From Bacteroidaceae bacterium (GTDB taxonomy: Bacteria; Bacteroidota; Bacteroidia; Bacteroidales; Bacteroidaceae): a DNA stretch of 64,000 nucleotides. Below the pieces are notes generated by a model. That model made no database searches and was not told the origin of the DNA. It saw only the letters and a program-made list of their open reading frames with translations. Below are positions 34,054 to 42,207 of this stretch, piece after piece (the stretch's first letter is position 1; each line of letters starts with the position of its first letter). The DNA lies in contig JAILDV010000050.1 of assembly GCA_024688885.1 (NCBI GenBank), positions 62,001-126,000 of the forward strand, in the 5' to 3' direction. The position numbers were made by a program, and so were the translations under genes.

Positions 34054-34964
34054 GCATTGAACAGAATGTGTTTCCACTCACTGTGCCAACGGAGTGGGAA
34101 ATAGCCAAGTTCACGCATGGCACCCACAATCTCCTTTTGAAATGGTCGGGTATGCCTCTGGCGAAGCAGCAAGCGCAACATGTCCACTGCCAGATAGTCG
34201 AGTTTATACTGCATGCAAGCTCCCCATTCGGAGTCTGATTGTGCCATACCATCCAGCCGACCAAGCACCTTCACGAGGTCACGAAGTTTCTGTTGCTGCT
34301 TGTGTACATCGGTCGTTGTGGTGATGCTCTCGGCATGCAGCAGACGCTCGTACCAATCCACATTCAGTGCCATGAATGAGGATGCCTGCACGAATGCCCT
34401 CACCGTGAAGTCTTCATCCTCATGATAGATGCCCTCGGTGAAGTGCACATTTTCCTGTTCGAGAAATGCCCTTCTGAAGAAATAAGCCACCGCACACGGC
34501 ATGAGATTGCGACCTTGCATGAAGGTGCGGGCGGGTACATAAAGGTGATTATAGGGAGGCACATAGCGTCGGTAGGGCATCCGTTTGCCTGCACCATCCA
34601 CCTGCAAGATATTCACGCCCACAATGTCTATATCCTGACCGCCAAGCACATCAACTGGTGGTTGCGCCGCATAAATATGGTCATCGGCATCGACGAAACA
34701 CACATATTTCCCCTTGGCACATCGCAAACCAGCATTGCGGGCTGCGCTCAATCCTCGGTTTTCCTGAGAAAGCACCACCACCTCGGCATGAGTCTTCTGG
34801 TAGTTTGCCAGCAACTCAGCCGTTCCATCCGTGGAGCCATCATCCACGACGATGACTTCATATCCATGTCCCCGCATAGTCAAACGACCAATGCTGTCGA
34901 GACATTCGCGAAGGTAAGGCTCGGCATTGTAAGCGGGTATGATGAAAGACAGGAGGATGCTCAT
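34023..34964 (-). CDS. glycosyltransferase family 2
   Basis: A 313-residue GT-A enzyme starting at the ATG at 34964 (MSILLSFIIPAYNAEPYLRE). An ATG nine codons upstream overlaps the -7 box (TACCTTTG, 34996-34989) and is rejected. Motifs: YEVIVVDDGSTDGTAELL, ENRGLSAARNAGLRCAKGKYVCFVDADDHI with DXD (DADD), and IYHEDEDFTVRAF in the acceptor region, all typical of capsule/LPS-type transferases. It is divergent from the GT2 gene at 35140 and convergent with the one at 33040; the last 31 bp overlap the latter on the opposite strand. Confidence 0.88.
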   Translation of the reverse strand: MSILLSFIIPAYNAEPYLRECLDSIGRLTMRGHGYEVIVVDDGSTDGTAELLANYQKTHAEVVVLSQENRGLSAARNAGLRCAKGKYVCFVDADDHIYAAQPPVDVLGGQDIDIVGVNILQVDGAGKRMPYRRYVPPYNHLYVPARTFMQGRNLMPCAVAYFFRRAFLEQENVHFTEGIYHEDEDFTVRAFVQASSFMALNVDWYERLLHAESITTTTDVHKQQQKLRDLVKVLGRLDGMAQSDSEWGACMQYKLDYLAVDMLRLLLRQRHTRPFQKEIVGAMRELGYFPLRWHSEWKHILFNAYTRAILCNV

Positions 34965-35005
34965 GTAAGGTGCTGATATATGTCGCGACAAAGGTAGGGA
35001 AAATT

Positions 35006-35110
35006 CATGAGGAATTAGGAATTAGGAATGAGGAATTGTCACTTTTTCAGTAAAAAAACACGTTGAACAGCAAATAATTCCTAATTCCTAATTCCTAATT
35101 CCTAATTCCT
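35006..35110. repeat. heptamer-bounded element between divergent promoters, copy 2
   Basis: AATTAGG/AATGAGG units on the left, AATTCCT units on the right, and a core (TTGTCACTTTTTCAGT to GCAAATAATTCC) that matches copy 1 at 21471-21575 at about four of five positions. Again a minus-strand -7 box (34989-34996) and a plus-strand -7 box (35114-35121) flank it; box-to-box distance is 118 bp versus 117 bp in copy 1. Confidence 0.85.
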
Positions 35111-35113
35111 CTT

Positions 35114-35121
35114 TATCTTTG
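35114..35121 (+). promoter_or_regulatory. promoter -7 box of the acyl-transfer/glycosyltransferase operon
   Basis: TATCTTTG followed by GCA directly beside the heptamer element. The -33 position falls in AATTCCT repeats and lacks TTTG. It decides the start of the next gene at 35140, since the earlier in-frame ATG at 35119 overlaps the box. Confidence 0.6.
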
Positions 35122-35139
35122 CATAACAAAAACAAATGT

Positions 35140-36030
35140 ATGCTCTCCATCCTCATTCCGACACGCGACTACACCTGCTATCAGCTGGTGGCTGACCTGC
35201 ACGCTCAGGCGGAGGAGTTGTGCATTCCCTACGAGATTCTGGTGGCAGAGGATGGAAGCCGTTCGCAGGTGAGCATCATCGCCAATCATAAGATGACGGA
35301 ACTGAGCCATTGCCGCCATATTGTCAACAAGGACAATATGGGTCCTGCCAATATACGGAATCAGTTGGCAAGAGAAGCAAGGTTCAGCTGGATTCTCTTT
35401 ATCGACTGCGATGCCAAGGTGGAGAAGGCGGATTTCCTTGCCACTTATTATCAGCAAATGGGGAAGGCAGATGTTGTGGCGGGAGGATTGTTGCACCAGC
35501 AGGAAAACCACGACCCCCACCGTTCCTTACGCTTCAAATATGAGAAAGAGGCTGACCTCCATCGCAGTGCGGCAGAACGGAATCTGAACCCTTATGACAA
35601 GTTCACCCCCTTCAACGTCATGATGCGCCGTTCCACGTTCCTTTGCATTCTTTTTGATAAAGACTGTCGCGAATATGGTTATGAAGATGCCCTCTTCGGT
35701 GTGGAACTGAAGAAGCGTGGCATCAGCATCCTGCATATTGACAACCCACTCATTCACATGGGTTTGGACACCAACGAGCGGTTCATTGAAAAAACCGAGC
35801 AAGCGCTGCGCACACTGAAAATGTTAGGTGAAAGGATGGAAAAGCACAGCCATGTAGGGAGAACTTACCTGAAGTTTCAGCGGTTTCGTGCCACATGGCT
35901 GCTTCAATGCACCTACAAAGCCTTTGGCTCCGCGATTCGCCGCAATCTTCTCTCCCCTCACCCTTCTCTCTTCCTCTTCTCCTTTTATAAACTCTGCTAC
36001 TACAGCCAGTTGAAATTAGTTGACAGTTGA
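35140..36030 (+). CDS. glycosyltransferase family 2, first gene of the acyl-transfer operon
   Basis: A 296-residue GT-A enzyme starting at 35140 (MLSILIPTRDYTCYQLV). Motifs: YEILVAEDGSRSQVSI, NKDNMGPANIRNQLAREARFSWILFIDCDAKVEKADF with DXD (DCDA), and YGYEDALFGVELKKRG near the acceptor site. The C-terminal 50 residues are hydrophobic and basic, perhaps a membrane-contact helix. It overlaps the following FkbH-like gene only by its alternative start; the chosen start at 36041 leaves 10 bp. It is probably co-transcribed with the whole 36041-40444 cassette. Confidence 0.87.
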   Translation: MLSILIPTRDYTCYQLVADLHAQAEELCIPYEILVAEDGSRSQVSIIANHKMTELSHCRHIVNKDNMGPANIRNQLAREARFSWILFIDCDAKVEKADFLATYYQQMGKADVVAGGLLHQQENHDPHRSLRFKYEKEADLHRSAAERNLNPYDKFTPFNVMMRRSTFLCILFDKDCREYGYEDALFGVELKKRGISILHIDNPLIHMGLDTNERFIEKTEQALRTLKMLGERMEKHSHVGRTYLKFQRFRATWLLQCTYKAFGSAIRRNLLSPHPSLFLFSFYKLCYYSQLKLVDS

Positions 36031-36040
36031 ATTCACTGAA

Positions 36041-37768
36041 ATGAAAGACTACCAGACATTGAAACGGAACCTGAAAAAGGATTTGAGCACACTGAGAAAG
36101 TGCAAAGTGGCGTTGTTGGGTGACAGCGCCACACAGATGTTGGCGACTGCCATCAAAGGGGAAGGAGTGGAGCGAGGTGTCTGCATTGATTTATGGGAGG
36201 CTGAGTACAATCAAGTGGAGCGACAAGTGATGGACAGAACGAGTTTGCTCTACACCCAAGATTTGCAATACACGATTGTGTTTCAGTCCACACACAAGGG
36301 AATGGAACAACATGCCTTGCTGAAAGAGGAAGAAAAGGCGAAATGGGCAGAAGAACGTCTGTCATTCGTCAGAAACTTGTGTGAAAACAGCAAGACACAC
36401 ATTATCTATTATAACTATCCCGAAATAGAGGACACGGTGTTCGGGTCTTATGCCAACAAGGTGGAAACATCTTTCACCTACCAAGTCAGGAAACTCAACT
36501 ACCAGTTGATGCAACTTTCGCAAGAGTGCAAGAATCTGTTTATCTGCGACTTAGCTGGGATACAAAACAAGATGGGGCGCGACCAGTTGTTCGACTCTGC
36601 CGTATACATCAACACCGAATTGCTACTCAGTCTGGATGCCTTGCCCATTGTGGCAAGTCGAACGCTCGACATCATCTGCGCCATTGAGGGGAAAGGAAAG
36701 AAATGCCTGATACTAGACCTCGACAACACCTTGTGGGGTGGCATTGTAGGTGATGATGGTTGGGAAGGAATACAGATTGGGCACGGATTGGGCATCGGAA
36801 AAGCGTTCACTGAATTTCAGGAATGGGTGAAAAAACTGAAAGAGCGGGGCATCATCATTGCTATATGTTCAAAAAACGATGAAGAAAAGGCAAAAGAACC
36901 ATTCTTGAAAAACCCTGAAATGGTCTTGAAGCTGGAAGACATTGCCGTGTTTATTGCTAACTGGAAAAATAAGGCTGAAAACATTCAAGAGATTCAGCAC
37001 ATACTGAACATCGGATTCGATTCGATGGTGTTTCTTGACGACAACCCCTTCGAAAGAAACATGGTAAGAGAGCATCTGCCCGAGGTGACGGTGCCCGAAC
37101 TGCCTGACGACCCGGGTCTTTATCTCGAATACCTCTATTCGCTCAACCTGTTTGAGACTGCCTCTTACAGCACAGCTGACCAAGACCGCACAAGGCAGTA
37201 TCAGGCACAAGCACAAAGAGCCACTGCTTCCCAAACCTTCACCGATGAAAAGGCTTTTCTGAAAAGCCTCAACATGACGAGTGTGGTGAGAGGGTTCGAC
37301 AAGTTCAACACACCCCGCGTGGCACAACTTTCGCAACGAAGCAACCAATTCAATTTGAGAACCATACGCTACACGGAAGCCAAAATCACGGAGATAGCCC
37401 AGAGCGATGCCTACATGCCTTTCAGCTTCACGTTGGATGACAAGTTCGGTGACAATGGCCTCATCGGGGTCATCATCCTACAGAAGCAAGGAAAAGACAC
37501 ACTCTTTGTGGACACATGGTTCATGTCGTGCCGTGTACTGAACAGAGGGATGGAAGACTTTATGCTGAACACCATCGTGGATGCCGCGAAACGAGCAGGC
37601 TACAAACATCTCATCGGGGAATATCTTCCCACCCCGAAGAATCAAATGGTGGCAAAACACTATGACAGATTAGGGTTCACCCCCATCAAGCGGGAAACGG
37701 TCCAACAATACATACTGGACGTCGCTGGTTATCAGCCACGTGAATGCTATATTCATTCAACTGTCTGA
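36041..37768 (+). CDS. FkbH-like HAD-superfamily acyl/glyceryl loading enzyme
   Basis: A 575-residue protein from the ATG at 36041. N-terminal SGNH-like segment with LLGDSATQML (25-34), then a HAD-IIIC domain with the FkbH signature ILDLDNTLWGGIVGDDG (224-240) and FLDDNPFERNMVREHLPEV, and a GNAT-like C-terminal domain (DNGLIGVIIL; FMSCRVLNRGMEDFMLNTIVDAAKRAG). FkbH enzymes take 1,3-bisphosphoglycerate, dephosphorylate it and load a glyceryl group on an acyl carrier protein. The ACP encoded 40 bp downstream is the natural partner. The acyl group here is inferred from family chemistry, not proven. Confidence 0.85.
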   Translation: MKDYQTLKRNLKKDLSTLRKCKVALLGDSATQMLATAIKGEGVERGVCIDLWEAEYNQVERQVMDRTSLLYTQDLQYTIVFQSTHKGMEQHALLKEEEKAKWAEERLSFVRNLCENSKTHIIYYNYPEIEDTVFGSYANKVETSFTYQVRKLNYQLMQLSQECKNLFICDLAGIQNKMGRDQLFDSAVYINTELLLSLDALPIVASRTLDIICAIEGKGKKCLILDLDNTLWGGIVGDDGWEGIQIGHGLGIGKAFTEFQEWVKKLKERGIIIAICSKNDEEKAKEPFLKNPEMVLKLEDIAVFIANWKNKAENIQEIQHILNIGFDSMVFLDDNPFERNMVREHLPEVTVPELPDDPGLYLEYLYSLNLFETASYSTADQDRTRQYQAQAQRATASQTFTDEKAFLKSLNMTSVVRGFDKFNTPRVAQLSQRSNQFNLRTIRYTEAKITEIAQSDAYMPFSFTLDDKFGDNGLIGVIILQKQGKDTLFVDTWFMSCRVLNRGMEDFMLNTIVDAAKRAGYKHLIGEYLPTPKNQMVAKHYDRLGFTPIKRETVQQYILDVAGYQPRECYIHSTV

Positions 37769-37808
37769 AGTTACGACGTCAAACTTAATTATATTCATAT
37801 AAAAAGAC

Positions 37809-38048
37809 ATGGAAAAAACTGACATACTGAAACAAGTACAAGACATCTTTCGAGACATTCTGGACGACAAAAACATCATTTTGTCCGATGCAAGCACGGC
37901 TGAAGACATTGAGGATTGGGATTCGTTGACCCACATTCAACTGATTAAGGCCATCGAAAAGAACTTCTCCATCCGCTTCACCAGCCGCGAGATTCTGTCA
38001 TGGAACAATGTCGGTGAAATGCTTGACTGCATCAAGAGTAAGCTCTAA
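37809..38048 (+). CDS. acyl carrier protein
   Basis: A 79-residue ACP. The phosphopantetheine attachment site is the serine of WDSLTHIQLI (D-S-L) at about residue 40. It has the expected four-helix pattern and acidic character. It lies between an FkbH-like enzyme and an MBOAT acyltransferase, so it is a dedicated carrier for that pathway rather than the fatty-acid synthase ACP. A phosphopantetheinyl transferase from elsewhere in the genome is needed to activate it. Confidence 0.92.
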   Translation: MEKTDILKQVQDIFRDILDDKNIILSDASTAEDIEDWDSLTHIQLIKAIEKNFSIRFTSREILSWNNVGEMLDCIKSKL

Positions 38049-38053
38049 TCAAT

Positions 38054-39529
38054 ATGGAGATCAATTCTACAGGATTCCTCTTGTTCTTCATCGTCGTTTT
38101 CTTGGTCTATTATATTCCTTTGAAAAACAGCGCGAAAGAACAGAATCTCTGGCTGCTGCTGTGCAGTTACATCTCTTTAGCCATCATCGATTGGCGAGTG
38201 GTGCCGCTGTTGATAGGTGCCACCAGCCTTTTCTATGGGTTGGGGCTCTGGATTGACCGCTACAACCATAGAGATGAACGGAAAGCTGAATGGCTGACCA
38301 CAGCAGGTGTCATTGCAGGTGTGGGCATTCTGGTGTATTTCAAGTATCTTGGCTTCCTCGTCGAAGCATCCATGCAGTTCCTGCAGCATCTCGGTTGGCA
38401 AGTGTCGCCCCTCACCCTCAACATCATGATGCCTGTTGGCGTCAGTTTCTTCACATTCAAACTCATCAGTTACATCGTTGAGATACATCGTTGCCACATG
38501 CCCCCGTGCCGTGATTTTGTAGCGTTTGCCACCTACATTGCCTTCTTTCCCACCTTTTTGTCTGGTCCCATCGACCGTCCCAAACCCTTCCTCAGCCAAC
38601 TTCAGACAGCACGTTCCTTCACCTACCCTTCCGTAGAGAACCAAGCGGTGGACGGACTCCGTCAGATTCTGTGGGGACTCTTTAAGAAGGTGGTGGTGGC
38701 TGATTCATTCCTCCGATTCATCGAGGTGGGGTGGAGCAAGACCGATGAATGCACCCCCATGGCGTTGCTACTCGTCTTCCTCATCCATCCTGTACAACTG
38801 TACGCTGACTTTTCCGGTTATACTGACATGGCGATTGGCGTGGGCAAGATGCTGGGCATTCATGTGGCGAAGAACTTCAACTATCCCTTTTTTGCCCAAA
38901 ACATGGCTGACTATTGGCGCCGTTGGCACATGTCACTCACCTCATGGCTGACCGACTATGTGTTCATGCCACTCAACATCCGATTTCGCGATTGGAACAA
39001 TGCAGGCATCATCCTTGCATGCATGATCAACATGTTGGTGGTCGGCATCTGGCATGGAGCCAACTGGACCTACGCCTTGTTTGGTCTTTATCATGGCCTC
39101 CTGTTCATTCCCCTGATTCTCAACGGCACCTTTGCATCGAAGAAAAAAGTCAAGTTTGAAGGCTACATTCCCCCCTTGGGGTATGTGGGCAAGATGCTTC
39201 TGACCTATCTGCTTGTCGCTGGCGGACTGCTGATTTTCCGTGCCGACTCCATCACAAGCCTGTTGCACTTCATCCGCAACCTCGCCTTTGGAGTCTCCCC
39301 GCTCTGCGATGTCTCTTTGGATGCGAATCAGTTCCCCTTGGCGACCTTCCTCTTCACCCTGCTCATGTTGACGGCAGAATGGGTGGCGATGCACAAAAAG
39401 AAGGAATACGCCCTGCAACTATCCACCGAATGGAAAACGTGGGTGCGTTACACGGCTTATATGGCACTTGTGCTGCTCTATCTACTGAAGGTTGGCGGTG
39501 CCCACCAGTTCATCTATGCACAGTTTTAA
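38054..39529 (+). CDS. MBOAT family membrane-bound O-acyltransferase
   Basis: A 491-residue polytopic membrane protein with about ten hydrophobic segments. The DltB/AlgI-type signature is present: FMPVGVSFFTFKLISYIVEIHR-like segment, YADFSGYTDMAIGVGKMLGI, FAQNMADYWRRWHMSLTSWLTDYVFMPL and the conserved histidine of MLVVGIWHGANWTYALFGLYHG. Such enzymes take an acyl group from a cytoplasmic thioester carrier and pass it across the membrane to an extracytoplasmic acceptor. It starts 5 bp after the ACP gene and is followed 3 bp later by an SGNH-like gene, the usual partner that completes transfer to a polysaccharide. Confidence 0.92.
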   Translation: MEINSTGFLLFFIVVFLVYYIPLKNSAKEQNLWLLLCSYISLAIIDWRVVPLLIGATSLFYGLGLWIDRYNHRDERKAEWLTTAGVIAGVGILVYFKYLGFLVEASMQFLQHLGWQVSPLTLNIMMPVGVSFFTFKLISYIVEIHRCHMPPCRDFVAFATYIAFFPTFLSGPIDRPKPFLSQLQTARSFTYPSVENQAVDGLRQILWGLFKKVVVADSFLRFIEVGWSKTDECTPMALLLVFLIHPVQLYADFSGYTDMAIGVGKMLGIHVAKNFNYPFFAQNMADYWRRWHMSLTSWLTDYVFMPLNIRFRDWNNAGIILACMINMLVVGIWHGANWTYALFGLYHGLLFIPLILNGTFASKKKVKFEGYIPPLGYVGKMLLTYLLVAGGLLIFRADSITSLLHFIRNLAFGVSPLCDVSLDANQFPLATFLFTLLMLTAEWVAMHKKKEYALQLSTEWKTWVRYTAYMALVLLYLLKVGGAHQFIYAQF

Positions 39530-39532
39530 GAC

Positions 39533-40444
39533 ATGAAGCGTTATCTACTGAAATTATCTTTATTCTCACTCCCCTGGCTCATTCTGTTAGTCCTTGCGGA
39601 GATATACGTGGAGAGTCTTCCCAACATCTCCCGCGACAAGCACCAATGGATGCTGAAACATGCTTCCACGGTGGAGACGCTGGTCTTGGGACATAGCCAC
39701 ACACTCTACGGCATCCGTCCTGACAGACTGGGCAAGCATGCCTTCTCCTTAGCCCAGCAGTCGCAAACCTACCGATATGACGCCTATTTGTTGACGCACT
39801 ATCCGCTCACCCGACTGAAAACCATCATCCTTCCCTTCAATTACAGTTCCTTGTGGGAAGACTTTGAGCACCAGCCCAACGAGCAGTTTCAAGCCATGCG
39901 CTATCGCATCTACATGGACTGCGACATCCATCCCCGTCTGAGTTGGTATGGGTTCGAAATCATGTCGATGCCTTTGGTAAGAGAAAAACTGAAAAGTCTC
40001 TTCACTCCCAGCCAGAACCATTGGGACAGTCTCGGATGGGCGACAGAATACACGAAAGAGGCTCGGGCTGCAGAATGGGACAATGGCAAAGTAAGGGCAG
40101 AGAGCAACACCTACACCGACACCACACTGGTCACGCTCAACGAGACCTTCCTCAGAACGATTTTTGAGGAATGCCGAAGTCGTCACATCAGCATCATCCT
40201 GCTGAACACCCCCGTTTCCCCGACGTTCAGAAGATGGGAGTCGAAAAGGCAGAAAGACATCAACCGGCAGGTGTTGGAACGGCTACTGGATGCCTATCCC
40301 GAGGTGGACTATCTTGACCTCGAGGCTGACGTCCGATTTGGCGATGCCGATTTCTACGATGGTGACCATCTGAACACAGAGGGTGCCAACAAACTCACGG
40401 ACATCGTGAGGCAATTTCTATCTCATCTCCAGAAAGAACGGTGA
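39533..40444 (+). CDS. membrane-anchored SGNH-like acyl-transfer partner
   Basis: A 303-residue protein with one N-terminal hydrophobic helix (LFSLPWLILLVLAEIYV) and a periplasmic domain. It has the motif LVLGHSHTLYGIRPDRLG where SGNH enzymes carry GDS, and a C-terminal DGDHLNTEGANKL, matching the catalytic D-x-x-H block. The canonical nucleophile segment is changed to GHSH, as in AlgX/AlgJ-like or DUF1574-like proteins partnered with MBOATs. It likely receives the acyl group from the MBOAT and transfers it to a surface polymer. Its last 50 bp overlap the convergent C10 protease gene. Confidence 0.72.
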   Translation: MKRYLLKLSLFSLPWLILLVLAEIYVESLPNISRDKHQWMLKHASTVETLVLGHSHTLYGIRPDRLGKHAFSLAQQSQTYRYDAYLLTHYPLTRLKTIILPFNYSSLWEDFEHQPNEQFQAMRYRIYMDCDIHPRLSWYGFEIMSMPLVREKLKSLFTPSQNHWDSLGWATEYTKEARAAEWDNGKVRAESNTYTDTTLVTLNETFLRTIFEECRSRHISIILLNTPVSPTFRRWESKRQKDINRQVLERLLDAYPEVDYLDLEADVRFGDADFYDGDHLNTEGANKLTDIVRQFLSHLQKER

Positions 40445-42059
40445 TGATAATCTCTTCGGACAGTGGGAGTTCGCACATAACATCAGCAAAAAGGTTGGAT
40501 TCGTAGCGGATATGCAACCGGTAGCATCCAAGGCGAGGCAGATAGAGGCGACTCTTATGGAAACTTCTTGTACTCACTTCATCCTTCTCCATGGTAATCC
40601 CTTGCCGTTGCAGATAGAAGGTTTTTGAGGGGTCATCCACGCTTTCCAACACCAGATAGAGACGTCCAACCATTTCGGCATTGTGATTCTTGAGCGTCAA
40701 ACTGTATCCTGGATTCGTGTTATGTATCATGAAGTCAGGGAAATCATAATCCTCCAACGTCAGATACGCATAAGAGGCGGTGTCGCTACTAAGCGTCACT
40801 TCCTTCCCTTGCACATGAGCAAGCAAGTAGTTAGGAGTGCCTGTCGAGGTGCGAGCTTCACGCCATTCCTTTCCTCCTTCAAGGGCATTGTCACGATACA
40901 TCGGCACCATCGTATAGACCCCGTCTTTCACTTTAGTTGGGATGGAAAGATGTAACGTATCAGTGTAGGTCGTGTCTTCGACTTCTTCCAATTCAAATTG
41001 CCGTTGATAAGTATAAAGTGGACATACCACTTCATCTCCATATTTCAGCATGATGGCAACAGAATCGTCCAGCAGATTCCACCCCACATTGGAGAGGTCA
41101 TGCACTGTGACATCCACCTTGTTTCGAGGATAGACAGGAAGAACTTCCTCCTTTTCCCTCACTGCACTAATATACTGAAAGGCAAAGTTGTGCCGTTCAA
41201 CACCCATAGCTTCGACATGATTAGAAGGCATTAAGCCTATGGTAAACATTTGAAGGTAGTTCATCCCATTTTCAGGGCTATCCTTATAGTACCACGTGGG
41301 TTGGTCTGCAACCATATAAGGAAGATAAGTCCACCCGTCCCCATCGTTGTCCGGATTACCCAAATGCACATGAAACCAGTCGTTTTCGTCATATCCGTCT
41401 ATGACAAAGGCATGACCTCCGTTATTAGTGTATCCTGAAACCAACACAGGGCGACCTGCCGCCAACTCCTTCTTCAACATCAGAGTGATTTCTTCCAACG
41501 AGTAGAAATCTCGGAAGAGCATCTGTGTGCCTTTATCATAACCAAAATGATTCACCATCGCCATAGGCTGATAGATGGAACGTGCCCCGCTCGATTCTGC
41601 CCCGTAAGTCATGTTGACAGCGATGCCACAATCACTGCTGAGCAGCGCGATGGCATCCCCCTGAGCCGGTGTGTATTCCCCCTCCCTGTAAACATCCATC
41701 ATGTTCTGCCAGTCATAGGTGTGTTCTGCAAAATTTGACGAAAGGCTTTGTCCACACCCCTTCACATCCACATATTCATGAGAGCCAGTTCCCATCCTTG
41801 GCCACTCCCAATAGCGCATCACCTGTGTCATGGCTGTCGCCACACAACCCACCACACATCGGTTCCCCTGAGCGTCCAGCGGACACATATTATTAAATGG
41901 AGCGTATTGCGACCATACATCCGTGAGCAGTGGCTCCACACGCTGCGGCAGTGCCTGCTCCTCCACATAGTAACGGCTGAAACTACGTATCAGACGCTGA
42001 GCAGACACGGTTTGTACAATAAGCAGCAATAATAATATGTCGAAAAGACGTTTCAGCAT
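40395..42059 (-). CDS. C10 family (streptopain/interpain-like) cysteine protease
   Basis: A 554-residue secreted protease from the ATG at 42059; an upstream TTG start is not needed. Signal peptide at about 1-20 (MLKRLFDILLLLLIVQTVSA). The catalytic domain follows within 20 residues: PLLTDVWSQYAPFNNMCP, then C72 in CVVGCVATAMTQVMRYW, and H216 in NNGGHAFVIDGYDENDWFHVHLG. Streptopain and interpain A carry a pro-domain of over 100 residues before this point; here it is absent. A C-terminal region of about 290 residues is beta-rich and resembles no domain I know. It ends 50 bp inside the convergent SGNH gene. Confidence 0.85.
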   Translation of the reverse strand: MLKRLFDILLLLLIVQTVSAQRLIRSFSRYYVEEQALPQRVEPLLTDVWSQYAPFNNMCPLDAQGNRCVVGCVATAMTQVMRYWEWPRMGTGSHEYVDVKGCGQSLSSNFAEHTYDWQNMMDVYREGEYTPAQGDAIALLSSDCGIAVNMTYGAESSGARSIYQPMAMVNHFGYDKGTQMLFRDFYSLEEITLMLKKELAAGRPVLVSGYTNNGGHAFVIDGYDENDWFHVHLGNPDNDGDGWTYLPYMVADQPTWYYKDSPENGMNYLQMFTIGLMPSNHVEAMGVERHNFAFQYISAVREKEEVLPVYPRNKVDVTVHDLSNVGWNLLDDSVAIMLKYGDEVVCPLYTYQRQFELEEVEDTTYTDTLHLSIPTKVKDGVYTMVPMYRDNALEGGKEWREARTSTGTPNYLLAHVQGKEVTLSSDTASYAYLTLEDYDFPDFMIHNTNPGYSLTLKNHNAEMVGRLYLVLESVDDPSKTFYLQRQGITMEKDEVSTRSFHKSRLYLPRLGCYRLHIRYESNLFADVMCELPLSEEIIITVLSGDEIEIASRCP

Positions 42060-42207
42060 CTTGAGAGTTGACAATTGATAGTTTAGGGTTTAGAGTTTTA
42101 GACAGTTGACAATTGACAGTTGAGGGTTGAGGGTTTAGAGTTTAGAGATTCAATTCCTCATTCCTAATTCCTCATTCCTAATTGTACATCGTTCATCGTA
42201 CATAAAA
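42060..42207. repeat. heptamer-rich spacer between murF-alr and the protease gene
   Basis: Units GTTGACA/ATTGATA, TTTAGGG/TTTAGAG, GGGTTGA and AATTCCT/CATTCCT, then CATCGTT/CATCGTA, all 7 bp long, follow one another with little unique sequence. No clear promoter is visible for the protease gene. Confidence 0.7.
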
